A stretch of 64,000 nucleotides of DNA, taken from Closterium sp. NIES-65 (lineage: Eukaryota > Streptophyta > Zygnematophyceae > Desmidiales > Closteriaceae). This document shows positions 22,256-35,400 of this stretch, one piece after another. The stretch covers positions 1-64,000 of the forward strand of contig CANXME010000234.1 in the NCBI GenBank assembly GCA_948144175.1, given 5' to 3'. Made by a program: the position numbers and the translations under genes. The notes under the pieces are model-generated. The model was not told the origin of the DNA. It made no database searches and was given only the letters and a program-made list of their open reading frames with translations. The first letter of the stretch is position 1. The number at the start of each line of letters is the position of its first letter.

Positions 22256-23083
22256 TGTTATAGTCACAGTAGGCTTCAATGTGCCTAAAACTAAGGATAG
22301 AGTGCACAGTCGGATTTCTGCACAGCGGCTTTAAACGTTCATAGCGATCTGCTCACAACTCCAAATGACTTCATTCAACTTGGATCTGGAGCTCCCTAAC
22401 GTCGCCTACAATAAGCAATTTAGATCGCACGATATCATCAAGATTTGACGACACAGCGACGGTTTGAACGAACAGCACTATGGCAGCAACATAGTCTTAG
22501 AACGCAACTTAGGAAGAGTTAGCAAGAGTTACGAGTTGGGAATGACTCCCAGCTCCTACAAACCCCAAGAGCCGAGGTACAGTGATGTGGAACAGTGCCA
22601 CACTGTCCCCAACCACGAAGGATCTCGAAACTACCCTTCACTAGGGTCTACACCAACTGAAATGTTACACTACACGTTGTAATGTAACGAATCTTGATAT
22701 CTTGAGGTGTACCCTTTTCGCGGACTTCGCGAACACTTGAATGTTGACACCAGGGCTCGGGTTCTTCATCACAAACTCATCCTTGAGTTCTTGATAGGTG
22801 TGCTGCACACACATGCGACACGCCGAACGTTCGACAAGCGACAAGATAGAAACCGCGCACGACAAAATAGAAACCGCGCGGGACACACAAAATGACCGCG
22901 TTACACGCGACTAGCGATAACTCGCTATTGACTTGACACACACACTCAATATCATGACCCATCATACACACACTATTGTAAGCATGAAATATATATTATC
23001 CCATGCCCTCATACCATTCCATGCACACACGCATGCACGCACACGGACAACAAGCCGAGTGCAAACCGTAGGTTGCACCAACA
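22256..23083 (-). repeat. 5' LTR of the copia element (828 bp)
   Basis: Same termini as the other two LTRs. It adjoins the primer-binding site, so it is the 5' LTR and would drive gag-pol transcription toward lower coordinates. It is strongly diverged from the 3' LTR outside the core at 22524-22646, including clustered changes at about 22345-22405 and 22725-22745. A TATA-rich stretch lies at 22985-23000. An open frame beginning at 22933 on the plus strand runs from the LTR into the satellite for 2,165 codons, and is not considered a gene. Confidence 0.95.
22524..22646. other. Conserved 123-bp LTR core with hairpin (5' LTR copy)
   Basis: Counterpart of 17604-17726, with a single difference (22622). 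The hairpin ACAGTG-CCA-CACTGT is at 22592-22606. Confidence 0.7.
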
Positions 23084-24329
23084 ATTCTCCCGCTTTCCAT
23101 CACCCCGCTCCATTGTCCCGCTTTCCACCACCCCGCCCAATTCTCCCTCTTTCCATCACCCCTCCCCATTCTCCCTCTTTCCATCACCCCGCCCCATTCT
23201 CCCGCTTTCCATCACCCCGCCCCATTCTCCCTCTTTCCATCACCCCGCCCCATTCTCCCGCTTTCTATCACCCCGCCCCATTTTCCCGCTTTCCATCACC
23301 CCTTTCCATTCTCCTGCTTTCCATCACCCCGCCCCATTCTCCCGCTTTCCATCATCCCGCCCCATTCTCCCTCTTTCCATCACCCCGCCCCATTCTCCCG
23401 CTTTCCATCACCCCGCCCCATTCTTCCGCTTTCCATCATCCCGCCCCATTCTCCCGCTTTCCATCACCCCGCCCCATTCTCCCGCTTTCCATCACCCCGC
23501 CCCATTCTCCCGCTTTCCATCACCCCGCCCCATTCTCCCGCTTTCCATCACCCCGCCCCATTCTCCCGCTTTTCATCACCCCGCCCCATTCTCCCGCTTT
23601 CCATCACCCCGCCCTATTCTCCCTATTTCCATCACCCCTCCCTATTCTCCCTCTTTCCATCACCCCGCCCTATTCTCCCGCTTTCCATCACCCCGCCCCA
23701 TTCTCCCGCTTTCCATCACCCCGCCCCATTCTCCCGCTTTCCATCACCCCGCCCCATTCTCCCGCTTTCCATCACCCCGCCCCATTCTCCCGCTTTGCAT
23801 CACCCCGCCCCATTCTCCCGCTTTCCATCACCCCGCCCCATTCTCCCGCTTTCCATCACCCCTCCCCATTCTCCCTCTTTCCATCACCCCGCCCCATTCT
23901 CCTGCTTCCCATCACCCCGCCCCATTCTCCCGCTTTCCATCACCCCGCCCCATTCTCCCTCTTTCCATCACCCCGCCCCATTCTCCCGCTTTCCATCTCC
24001 TCACCCCATTCTCCTGCTTTCCATCACCCCGTCCCATTCTCCCGCCTCTTTCCATCACCCCGCCCCATTCTCCCGCTTTCCATCACCGCGCCCCATTCTC
24101 CTGCTTTCCATCACCCCGCCCCCATTCTCCCGCTTCCCATCACCCCGCCCCGTTCTCCCACTTTCCATCACCCCGCCCCATTCTCCAGCATTCCATCACC
24201 GCGCCCCATTCTCCTGCTTTCCATCACCCCGCCCCATTCTCCCTCTTTCCATCACCCCGCCCCATTCTCCCTCTTTCCATCACCCCGCCCCATTCTCCCG
24301 CTTTCCATCACCCCGCCCCATTCTCCCGC

Positions 24330-26340
24330 TTTCCATCATCCCGCCCCATTCTCCCGCTTTCCATCACCCCGCCCCATTCTCCCGCTTTGCATCACCCCGC
24401 CCCATTCTCCCGCTTTCCATCACCCCGCCCCATTCTCCCGCTTTCCATCACCCCTCCCCATTCTCCCTCTTTCCATCACCCCGCCCCATTCTCCTGCTTT
24501 CCGTCACCCCGCCCCATTCTCCCGCTTTCCATCACCCCGCCCCATTCTCCCTCTTTCCATCACCCCGCCCCATTCTCCCGCTTTCCATCTCCCCACCCCA
24601 TTCTCCTGCTTTCCATCACCCCGTCCCATTCTCCCTCCTCTTTCCATCACCCCGCCCCATTCTCCCGCTTTCCATCACCGCGCCCCATTCTCTCGCTTTC
24701 CATCACCCCGCCCCCATTCTCCCGCTTTCCATCACCCCGCCCCGTTCTCCCACTTTCCATCACCCCGCCCCATTCTCCCGCTTTCCATCACCCCGCCCCA
24801 TTCTCCCGCTTTCCATCACCCCGCCCCATTCTCCAACTTTCCATCACCCCACCCCATTCTCCCGCTTTCCATCAACCCGACCCATTCTCCCGCTTTCCAT
24901 CACCCCGCCCCATTCTCCCTCTTTCGATCACCCGCCCCATTCTCCCGCTTTCCTTCACCCCGCCCCATTCTTTCGCCTCTTTCCATCACCCCGCCCCATT
25001 CTCCCGCTTTCCATCACCCCGCCCCATTCTCCCGCTTTCCATCACCCCGCCCCATTCTCCAGCTTTCCATCACCCCGCCCCATTCTCCCTCTTTCCATCA
25101 CCGTTCCCCATTCTCCCTCTATCCGTCACCCCACCCAATTATCCCGCTTTCCATCACCCCGTCTCATTCTCCCGCTTTCCATCACCTCGCCCCATTCTTT
25201 TGCGTTCCATCACCCCACCCCATCCTCCCCTCTTTCCATCATCCCGCCCCATTCTCCCGATTTCTATCACCCCGCCCCATTCTCCCTCTTTCCATCACCC
25301 CGCCCCATTCTCCCGCTTTCCATCACCCCGCCCCATTCTCCCGCTTTCCATCATCCCGCCCCATTCTCCCGCTTTCCATCACCCCGCCCCATTCTCCCGC
25401 TTTGCATCACCCCGCCCCATTCTCCCGCTTTCCATCACCCCGCCCCATTCTCCCGCTTTCCATCACCCCTCCCCATTCTCCCTCTTTCCATCACCCCGCC
25501 CCATTCTCCTGCTTTCCGTCACCCCGCCCCATTCTCCCGCTTTCCATCACCCCGCCCCATTCTCCCTCTTTCCATCACCCCGCCCCATTCTCCCGCTTTC
25601 CATCTCCCCACCCCATTCTCCTGCTTTCCATCACCCCGTCCCATTCTCCCTCCTCTTTCCATCACCCCGCCCCATTCTCCCGCTTTCCATCACCGCGCCC
25701 CATTCTCTCGCTTTCCATCACCCCGCCCCCATTCTCCCGCTTCCCATCACCCCGCCCCGTTCTCCCACTTTCCATCACCCCGCCCCATTCTCCCGCTTTC
25801 CATCACCCCGCCCCATTCTCCCGCTTTCCATCACCCCGCCCCATTCTCCAACTTTCCATCACCCCACCCCATTCTCCCGCTTTCCATCAACCCGACCCAT
25901 TCTCCCGCTTTCCATCACCCCGCCCCATTCTCCCTCTTTCGATCACCCGCCCCATTCTCCCGCTTTCCTTCACCCCGCCCCATTCTTTCGCCTCTTTCCA
26001 TCACCCCGCCCCATTCTCCCGCTTTCCATCACCCCGCCCCATTCTCCCGCTTTCCATCACCCCGCCCCATTCTCCAGCTTTCCATCACCCCGCCCCATTC
26101 TCCCTCTTTCCATCACCGTTCCCCATTCTCCCTCTATCCGTCACCCCACCCAATTATCCCGCTTTCCATCACCCCGTCTCATTCTCCCGCTTTCCATCAC
26201 CTCGCCCCATTCTTTTGCGTTCCATCACCCCACCCCATCCTCCCCTCTTTCCATCATCCCGCCCCATTCTCCCGATTTCTATCACCCCGCCCCATTCTCC
26301 CTCTTTCCATCACCCCGCCCCATTCTCCCGCTTTCCATCA
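24330..26340 (+). repeat. Tandem higher-order repeat of about 1,015 bp in the 28-bp array
   Basis: Two consecutive copies. Rare variants recur at a constant distance: GCTTTGCATC at 24384 and 25399, and CCGTTCCCCA at 25101 and 26116, both 1,015 bp apart. The copies look almost identical over their whole length. The period is not a multiple of 28 because each copy includes 4-bp-extended and shortened units. Related but more diverged versions occur near 10.9-12.3 kb, 23.8 kb and 27.0-28.4 kb. Confidence 0.85.
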
Positions 26341-29300
26341 CCCCGCCCCATTCTCCCTCTTTCAATCACCCCGCCCCATTCTCTCGCTTTCCATCACCCC
26401 GCCCCGTTCTCCCGCTTTCCATCACCCCGCCCCATTTTCCCGCTTTCCATCACCCCGCCCCATTCTCCTGCTTTCCATCACCCCGCCCCATTCTCCCTCA
26501 TTCCATCACCCCGCCCCATTCTCTCGCTTTCCATCACCCCGCCCCATTCTCCCGCTTTTCATCACCCCGCCCCATTCTCCCGCTTTCCATCACCCCGCCC
26601 CATTCTCCCTCTTTCAATCACCCCGCCCCATTCTCTCGCTTTCCATCACCCCGCCCCGTTCTCCCGCTTTCCATCACCCCGCCCCATTCTCCCGCTTTTC
26701 ATCACCCCGCCCCACTCTCCCGCTTTCCATCACCCCGCCCCATTCTCCCGCTTTTCATCACCCCGCCCCATTCTCCCGCTTTCCATCACCCCGCCCTATT
26801 CTCCCTATTTCCATCACCCCTCCCTATTCTCCCTCTTTCCATCACCCCGCCCTATTCTCCCGCTTTCCATCACCCCGCCCCATTCTCCCGCTCTCCATCA
26901 CCTCGCCCCATTCTCCCGCTTTCCATCACCCCGCCCCATTCTCCCGCTTTCCATCACCCCGCCCCATTCTCCCGCTTTGCATCACCCCGCCCCATTCTCC
27001 CGCTTTCCATCACCCCGCCCCATTCTCCCGCTTTCCATCACCCCTCCCCATTCTCCCTCTTTCCATCACCCCGCCCCATTCTCCTGCTTCCCATCACCCC
27101 GCCCCATTCTCCCGCTTTCCATCACCCCGCCCCATTCTCCCTCTTTCCATCACCCCGCCCCATTCTCCCGCTTTCCATCTCCTCACCCCATTCTCCTGCT
27201 TTCCATCACCCCGTCCCATTCTCCCGCCTCTTTCCATCACCCCGCCCCATTCTCCCGCTTTCCATCACCGCGCCCCATTCTCCTGCTTTCCATCACCCCG
27301 CCCCCATTCTCCCGCTTCCCATCACCCCGCCCCGTTCTCCCACTTTCCATCACCCCGCCCCATTCTCCAGCATTCCATCACCGCGCCCCATTCTCCTGCT
27401 TTCCATCACCCCGCCCCATTCTCCCTCTTTCCATCACCCCGCCCCATTCTCCCTCTTTCCATCACCCCGCCCCATTCTCCCGCTTTCCATCACCCCACCC
27501 CATTCTCCCCCTTTCCATCACCCCGCCCCATTCTCCCGCTTTCCATCACCCCGCCCCATTCTCCCGGTTGCCATCACCCCGCCCCATTCTCCCGGTTTCC
27601 ATCACCCTGCCCCATTCTCTCGCTTTCCATCACTCTGCCCCATTCTACCTCTTTCTATCACCCCGCCCCATTCTCCCTCTTTCCATCACCCCGCCCCATT
27701 CTCCCGATTTCCATCACCCCGCCCCATTCTCTCGCCTCTTTCCATCACCCCGCCCCATTCTCCTGCTTTCCATCACTCCGCCCCTTTCTCCCGCTTTCCT
27801 TCATGCCGCCCCATTCTCCCGCTTTCCATCACCCCGCCCCATTCTCCAACTTTCCATCACCCCACCCCATTCTCCCGCTTTCCATCAACCCGACCCATTC
27901 TCCCGCTTTCCATCACCCCGCCCCATTCTCCCTCTTTCGATCACCCGCCCCATTCTCCCGCTTTCCTTCACCCCGCCCCATTCTTTCGCCTCTTTCCATC
28001 ACCCCGCCCCATTCTCCCGCTTTCCATCACCCCGCCCCATTCTCCCGCTTTCCATCACCCCGCCCCATTCTCCAGCTTTCCATCACCCCGCCCCATTCTC
28101 CCTCTTTCCATCACCCTTCCCCATTCTCCCTCTATCCATCACCCCACCCAATTCTCCCGCTTTCCATCACCCCGTCCCATTCTCCCGCTTTCCATCACCC
28201 CGCCCCATTCTTTTGTGTTCCATCACCCCACCCCATCCTCCCCTCTTTCCATCACCCCGCCCCATTCTCCCGATTTCTATCACCCCGCCCCATTCTCCCT
28301 CTTTCCATCATCCCGCCCCATTCTCCCGCTTTCCATCACCCCGCCCCATTCTCCCTCTTTCAATCACCCCGCCCCATTCTCTCGCTTTCCATCACCCCGC
28401 CCCGATCTCCCGCTTTCCATCACCCCGCCCCATTTTCCCGCTTTCCATCACCCCGCCCCATTCTCCTGCTTTCCATCACCCTGCCCCATTCTCCCTCATT
28501 CCATCACCCCGCCCCATTCTCTCGCTTTCCATCATCCCGCCCCATTCTCCCGCTTTTCATCACCCCGCCCCATTCTCCCGCTTTCCATCACCCCGTCCCA
28601 TTCTCCCTCTTTCCATCACCCCGCTCCATTCTCCCGCTTTCCATCACCCCGCCCTATTCTCCCTCTTTCCATCACCCCTCCCTATTCTCCCTCTTTCCAT
28701 CACCCCGCCCTATTCTCCCGCTTTCCATCACCCCGCCCCATTCTCCCGCTTTCCATCACCCCGCCCCATTCTCCCGCTTTCCATCACCCCGCCCCATTGT
28801 CCCGCTTTCCATCACCCCGCCCCATTCTACCGCTTTCCATCACCCCGCCCCATTCTCCCTCTTTCCATCACCCCGCCCCGTTCTCCCGCTTTCCATCACC
28901 CCGCTCCGTTCTCCCGCTTTCCATCACCCCGACCCATTCTCCCCCTTTCCATCAACCCGCCACATTCTCCCGCTTTCCATCACCGCACCCCATTCTCCCT
29001 CTTTCCATCACCCCGCCCCATTCTCCCGCTTACCATCACCCCGCCCCAGTCTCCCGCTTTCCATCACCCCGCCCCATTCTCCCTCTTTCCATCACCCCGC
29101 CCCATTCTCCCTGTTTCCATCACCCCGCCCCATTCTCCCGATTTCCATCACCCCTCCCCATTCTCCCGCTTTCCATCACCCCGCCCCATTCTCCCGCTTT
29201 CCATCACTCCACCCCATTCTCCCGCTTTCCATCACCCCGCCCCATTCTCCCGCTTTCCATCACCCTGCCCCATTCTCCCGCTTCCCATCACCCTGGCCCA

Positions 29301-32300
29301 TTCTCCCGCTTTCCATCACCCCGCCCCATTCTCCCGCTTTCCATCACCCCGCCCCATTCTCCCTCCTTCCATCACCCCGCCTCATTCTCCCGCTTTCCAT
29401 CACCCCGCCCCATTCTCCCGCTTTCCATAACCCCGCCGCATTCTCCCGCTTTCCATCACCAAGCCACATTCTCCCACTTTCCATCAGCCCGCCCCATTCT
29501 CCCTCCTTCCATCGCCCTGCCCCGTTCTCCCTCCTTCCATCATCCCGCCCCATTCTCCCTCCTTCCATCACCTCGCCCCATTTTCCCGCTTTCTATCAGC
29601 CCGCCCCATTCCACCGCTTTCCATCACCCCGCCCTATTATCCAGCTTTCCATAACCCGCCCCATTCTCCCGCTTTCCATCACCCCGCCCCATTCTCCCGC
29701 TTTCCATCACCCCACCCCATTCTCCCGCTTTCCATCACCCCACCCCATATTCCCGCTTTCCATCACCCCGCCCCATTCTCCAGCTTTCCATCAGCCGCCC
29801 CATTCTCCCGCTTTCCATCACCCCGCCTCATTCTCCCGATTCCCATCAACCCGCCCCATTCTCCCGCTTTCTATCACCCGTCCCCATTCTCCCTCCTTCC
29901 ATCACCCCGCCCCATTCTCCCGCTTTCCATCACCCCGCCCCATTCTACCACTTTCCATCACCTCGCCCCTTTCTCCCGCTTTCCATCACCCTGCCCCATT
30001 CTCCCGCTTTCCATCAACCTGCCCCATTCTCCCGCTTTCCATCACCATGCCCGATTCTCCCTCCTTCCATCACCCCACCCCATTCTCCCGCTTTCCATCA
30101 CCCCGCCTTATTCTACTGCTCTCCATCACCCCGCACCATTCGCCCGCTTTCCATCACCCCTCCCCATTCTCCTGCTTTCCATCACCCCGCCCCATTGTCC
30201 CTCCTTCCATGACCCCACCCCATTCTCCCTCCATCCATCACCCCGCCTTATTCTCCCAATTTCCATCACCCCACCCCATTCTCCCGCTTTCCATCACCCC
30301 GCCTTATTCTCCCGCTTTCCATCACCTCGCCCCATTCTCCCGCTTTCCATCACCCCGCCCCATTCTCCGCTTTCCATCACACGCCCATTCTCCCGCTTTC
30401 CATCACCCGCACCATTCTCCCGCTTTTCATTACCCCGCCCCATTTTCCCGCTTCCCATCATCTCGCCCCATTCTCCCGCTTTCCATCACCCTGCCCCATT
30501 CTCCCTCCTTCCATCACCCCACCCCATTCTCCCGCTTTCCATCATCTCGCCCCATTCTCCCGCTTTCCATCACCCCGCCCCGTTCTCCCGCTTTCCATCA
30601 CCCCGCCCCATTCTCCTGCTTTCCATCACCCACCCCATTCTCCCGCTTTCCATCACCCCACCCCAGTCTCCCGCTTTCCATCACCCCGCCCTATTCTCCC
30701 GCTTTCCATCACCCCGCCCCATTCTCCCGCTTTCCATCACCCCACCCCATTCTCCTGCTTTCCATCACCCCGCCCCATTCTCCTGCTTTCCTTCACCCCT
30801 CCCCATTCTCCCGCTTTCCATCACCCCGCCCCATTCTCCCGCTTTCAATCACCCCACCCCATTCTCCCGCTTTCCATCACTCCGCCCCATTCTCCCTCCT
30901 TCCATCACCCCGCCCCATTCTCCCGCTTTCCATCACCCCGACCCATTCTCCCACTTTCCATCACCCCGCCCAATTCTCTCGCTTTCCATCATCCAGCCCC
31001 ATTCCCCCGCTTTCCATCACCCCGCCCTATTCTCCCTCTTTCCATCACCCCGCCCCATTCTCCCTCCTTCCATCACCCCGCCCCATTCTACCGCTTTCCA
31101 TCACCCCGCCACATTCTTCCACTTTCCATCACCCCGCCCCATTCTCCCTCCTTCCATCACCACGCCCCATTCCCCCGCTTTCCATCACCCCGCCCCATTC
31201 TCCCGCATTCCATCACCCCGCCCCATTCTCCCTCCTTCCATCACCCTGCCCCATTCTCCCGCTTTCCATCACCCCACCCCATTCTTCCGCATTCTATCAC
31301 CCCGCCCCATTCTCCCGGTCTCCATCACCCCGCCCCCTTCTCCCTCCTTCCATCACCCTGCCCCATTCTCCCTCCTTCCATCACCCCGCCCCTTTCTCCC
31401 GCTTTCCATCAGCCCGCCCCATTCTCCCGCTTTCCATCACCCCGCCCCATTTTCCCGCGTTCCATCTCCCCGCCCCATTCTCCCGGTTTCCATAACCCCG
31501 CCCCCTTCTCCCTCCGTCCATCACCCCGCCCCATTCTCCCTCCTTCCATCATCCCGCCCCATTCTCCTGCTTTCCATCAGCCCGCCCCATTCTCCGGCTT
31601 TCCATCACCCAGCCCCATTCTCCCGCTCTACATCACCCCGCCCCGTTCTCCCGCTTTCCATAACCCCGCCCCATTCTCACGCTTTCCATCACCCCGCCCC
31701 ATTCACCCGCTTTCCATCACCCCGCCCCATTCCACTCCTTTCCGTCACCCCGCCCCATTCTCCCGCTTTCCATCACCTCGCCCCATTCTCACGCTCTCCA
31801 TCACCCCTCCCCATTCACCCGTTTTCCATCACCCCGCCCCATTCTCACGCTTTCCATCACCCCACCCCACTCCCGCTTTCCATCACCCCGCCCCATTCTC
31901 CTGCTTTCCATCACCCCGCCCCATTCTCCCGCTTTCCATCACCTCGCCCCATTCTCACGCTTTCCATCACCCCGCCCCATTCTCTCGCTTTCCATCACCC
32001 CGCCCCATTCTCCCTCCTTCCATCACCCCGCCTCATTCTCCCTCCTTCCATCACCCCGCCCCATTCTCCCGCTTTCCATCACCCCGCCCCATTCTCCTGC
32101 TTCCCATCACCCCGCCCCATTCACCCGCTTTCCATCACCCGCCCCATTCTCCCGCATTCCATCACCCCGCCCCATTCTCCCGCTTTCCATAACCCCGCCC
32201 CATTCTCCTGCTTTCCATCACCCCGCCATATTCTCCCACTTTCCATCACCCCGCCCCATTCTCCCTCCTTCCATCACCCGCCCCATTCTCCCTCCTTCCA

Positions 32301-33239
32301 TCACCCCACCCCATTCTCCCTCCTTCCATCACCTCGCCCCATTCTCCCGCTTTCCATCACCACGCCTCATTCTCCCGCTTTCCATCACCCCGCCCCATAC
32401 TCCCGCTTTCCATCACCCCGCCCCATTCTCCCGCTTTCCATCACCCCGCCCCAATCTCCCTCCTTCCATCACCCCGCCCCATTCTCCCGCTTTCCATGAG
32501 CCCGCCCCATTCTCCCTCCTTCCATCACCTCGGCCCATTCTCCTTCCTTCCATCACCCTGCCCCATTCTCCCGCTTTCCATCACCCCGCCCCATTTTCCC
32601 GTTTTCCATCACCCCGCCCCATTCTCCTACTTTCCATCACCCCGCCCCATTCTCCTGCTTTCCACCACCCCGCCCCATTCTCCCGCTTTCCATCACCCCG
32701 CCCCATTCTCCCGCTTTCCATCACCCCACCCCATCCTCCCACCTTCTATCACCCCGCCCCATTCTCCCTCCTTCTATCACCTCGCCCCATTCTCCCGCTT
32801 TCCATCACTCCGCCCCATTCTCCTGCTTTCCATCACCCCGCCCCATTCTCCCGCTTTCCATCACCCCGCCCCATTCCCCCGCTTTCCATCACCTCGCCCC
32901 ATTCTCCCGCTTTCTATCACCCCGCCCCGTTCTCCCGCTTTCCATCACCCCGCCCCATTCTCCCGCTTTCCATCACCCCGCCCCATTCTCCCTCTTTCCA
33001 TCACCCCGCCCCATTCTCCCTCCTTCCATCATTCCGCCTCATTCTCCGCTTCCCATAACCCCAGCCCCATCTCCCGCTTTCCATCACCCCGCCACTTTCT
33101 CCCACTTCATCCCGCCCCATTCTCCCTCCTTCCATCACCCCGCCCCATTCTCCCTCCTTCCATCACCCCGCCCCATTCTCCCGCTTTCCATCAGCCCGCC
33201 CTATTCTCCCGCTTTCCATCAGCCCGCCCCATTCTCCCG

Positions 33240-33850
33240 CTTTCCATCACCCCGCCCCATTCTCCCGCTTTCCATCAACCTGCCCCCTTCTCCCGCTTTC
33301 CATCACCCCGCCCCATTCTCCCGCTTTCCATCACCCCACCCCATTTTCCCATTTTCCATCACCTCGCCCCATTCTCCTTGCTTCCATCACCCCGCCCCAA
33401 TCTCCCTCCTTCCATCACCCCGTCCCATTCTCCCGCTTTCCATCACCCCGCCCGATTCTCCCGCTTTCCATCACCCCGCCCCATTCTCCCGCTTTCCATC
33501 ACCCCGCCCCATTCTCCCGCTTTCCATCAGCCCGCCCCATTCTCCCGCTTTCCATCACCTCGCCCCATTCTCCCGCTTTCCATCAACCTGCCCCCTTCTC
33601 CCGCTTTCCATCACCCCGCCCCATTCTCCCGCTTTCCATCACCCCACCCCATTTTCCCATTTTCCGTCACCTCGCCCCATTCTCCTTGCTTCCATCACCG
33701 CGCCCCAATCTCCCTCCTTCCATCACCCCGTCCCATTCTCCCGCTTTCCATCTCCCCGCCCCATTCTTCCGCTTCCCATCATCCCGCCCCATTCCCCTGC
33801 TTTCCATCACCCCTCCCCATTCTCCCTCCTTCCATCACCCCGCCCCATTC
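33240..33850 (+). repeat. Tandem duplication with 308-bp period (11 units) in the 28-bp array
   Basis: The rare variant CCTTGCTTCC occurs at 33376 and 33684, 308 bp (11 x 28) apart. It sits in matching contexts, with CATCAACCTGCCCCCTTCTC upstream and a CCCCAATCTCCCTCC unit downstream in both copies. Confidence 0.75.
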
Positions 33851-34099
33851 TCCCGCTTTCCATCACCCGCCCCATTCTCCTGCTTTCCATCACCTCGCCC
33901 CATTCTCCCGCTTTCCATCACCCCGCCCCATTCTTCTGCTTTCCATCACCCCGCCCCATTCACCCGCTTTCCATCACCCGCCCCATCTCCCGCTTTCCAT
34001 CACCCCGCCCCATTCTCCCGCTCTCCATCACCCCGCCCCATTCTCCCGCTTTTCATCACCCCGTCCCATTCTCCCGCTTTCCAACACCCCTCCCCATTC

Positions 34100-35400
34100 T
34101 CGCGCTTTCCATCACCCCGCCCCATTCTCCCACTTTCCATCACCCCGCCCCATTCTCCCTCCTTCCATCACCGTGGCTCATTCTCCCTCCTTCCATCACC
34201 CCGCCCCATTCTCCCGCTTTCCATCACCCCGCCCCATTCTCCCGCTTTCCATCACCCAGCCCCATTCTCCCGCTTTCCATCACCCCGCCCCATTTTCCCG
34301 CTTTCCATCACCCCGCCCGATTCTCCCGCTTTCCATCACCCCGCCCCATTCTCCCGCTTTCCATCACCCTGCCCCATTCTCCCGCTTTCCATCACCCCGC
34401 CCCATTCTCCCTCCTTCCATCACCCCGCCCCATTCTTCCGCTTTCCATCACCCCGCCCCATTCTCCCGCTTTCCATCACCCAGCCCCATTCTCCCGCTTT
34501 CCATCACCCCGCCCCATTTTCCCGCTTTCCATCACCCCGCCCGATTCTCCCGCTTTCCATCACCCCGCCCCATTCTCCCGCTTTCCATCACCCCGCCCCA
34601 TTCTCCCGCTTTCCATCACCCCGCCCCATTCTCCCTCCTTCCATCACCCCGCCCCATTCTCCCGCTTTCCATCACCCCGCCCCATTCTCCCGCTTTCCAT
34701 CACCCAGCCCCATTCTCCCGCTTTCCATCACCCCGCCCCATTTTCCCGCTTTCCATCACCCCGCCCGATTCTCCCGCTTTCCATCACCCCGCCCCATTCT
34801 CCCGCTTTCCATCACCCCGCCCCATTCTCCCGCTTTCCATCACCCCGCCCCATTCTCCCTCCTTCCATCACCCCGCCCCATTCTCCCGCTTTCCATCACC
34901 CCGCCCCATTCTCCCTCCTTCCATCACCCCGCCCCATTGTCCCGCTTTCCATCACTCTGCCCCATTCTCCCGCTTTCCATCACCCCGCCCCATTCTCCCG
35001 CTTTCCATCACCCCGCCCCATTCTCCCTCCTTCCATCACCCTGGCTCATTCTCCCTCCTTCCATCACCCCGCCCCATTCTCCCGCTTTCCATCACCCCGC
35101 CCCATTCTCCCGCTTTCCATCACCCAGCCCCATTCTCCCGCTTTCCATCACCCCGCCCCATTTTCCCGCTTTCCATCACCCCGCCCGATTCTCCCGCTTT
35201 CCATCACCCCGCCCCATTCTCCCGCTTTCCATCACCCCGCCCCATTCTCCCGCTTTCCATCACCCCGCCCCATTCTCCCTCCTTCCATCACCCCGCCCCA
35301 TTCTCCCGCTTTCCATCACCCCGCCCCATTCTCCCTCCTTCCATCACCCCGCCCAATTCTCCCTCCTCCCATTACCCTGCCCCATTCTCCCGCTTCCCAT
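34100..35400 (+). repeat. Higher-order repeat with 224-bp and 420-bp periods in the 28-bp array
   Basis: The marker variant GCCCGATTCTCC recurs at 34315, 34539, 34763 and 35183, spacings of 224, 224 and 420 bp (8, 8 and 15 units). Each time it is preceded by a CACCCAGCCCC unit and a CCCATTTTCCCGC unit. A similar block lies near 36.8 kb. Confidence 0.8.

Larger units (their letters stand above)
17335..23083 (-). mobile_element. Defective, probably chimeric Ty1/copia retrotransposon (5,749 bp)
   Basis: Two LTRs (22256-23083 as 5' LTR, 17335-18164 as 3' LTR) flank a 4,091-bp internal region with a tRNA-iMet primer-binding site, a gag-pol gene and a polypurine tract, all on the minus strand. Domain order (protease, integrase, RT, RNase H) is that of copia, not gypsy. 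The flanks are ACCCC on the left and ATTCT on the right, so no 5-bp target duplication exists. Joining them gives a 23-bp rather than 28-bp unit. The two LTRs are far more different than expected for one recent insertion. The RT core is deleted, so the copy is non-autonomous at best. It is embedded wholly in the 28-bp satellite. Confidence 0.96.

Noticed and set aside
18863..22288. Plus-strand open frames across the copia interior (for example 20135-20716 and 20365-20973)
   Set aside because: They are shadows of the minus-strand gag-pol gene, with no recognisable domain.
22933..31495. Three overlapping plus-strand open frames of 2,165, 2,193 and 2,566 codons as giant Pro/His-rich proteins
   Set aside because: All three frames of the same DNA are open and encode the same 28-residue peptide in rotated phase. 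There is no domain, start context or codon bias favouring one frame, and two of the starts lie inside a retrotransposon LTR or at arbitrary ATG variants.
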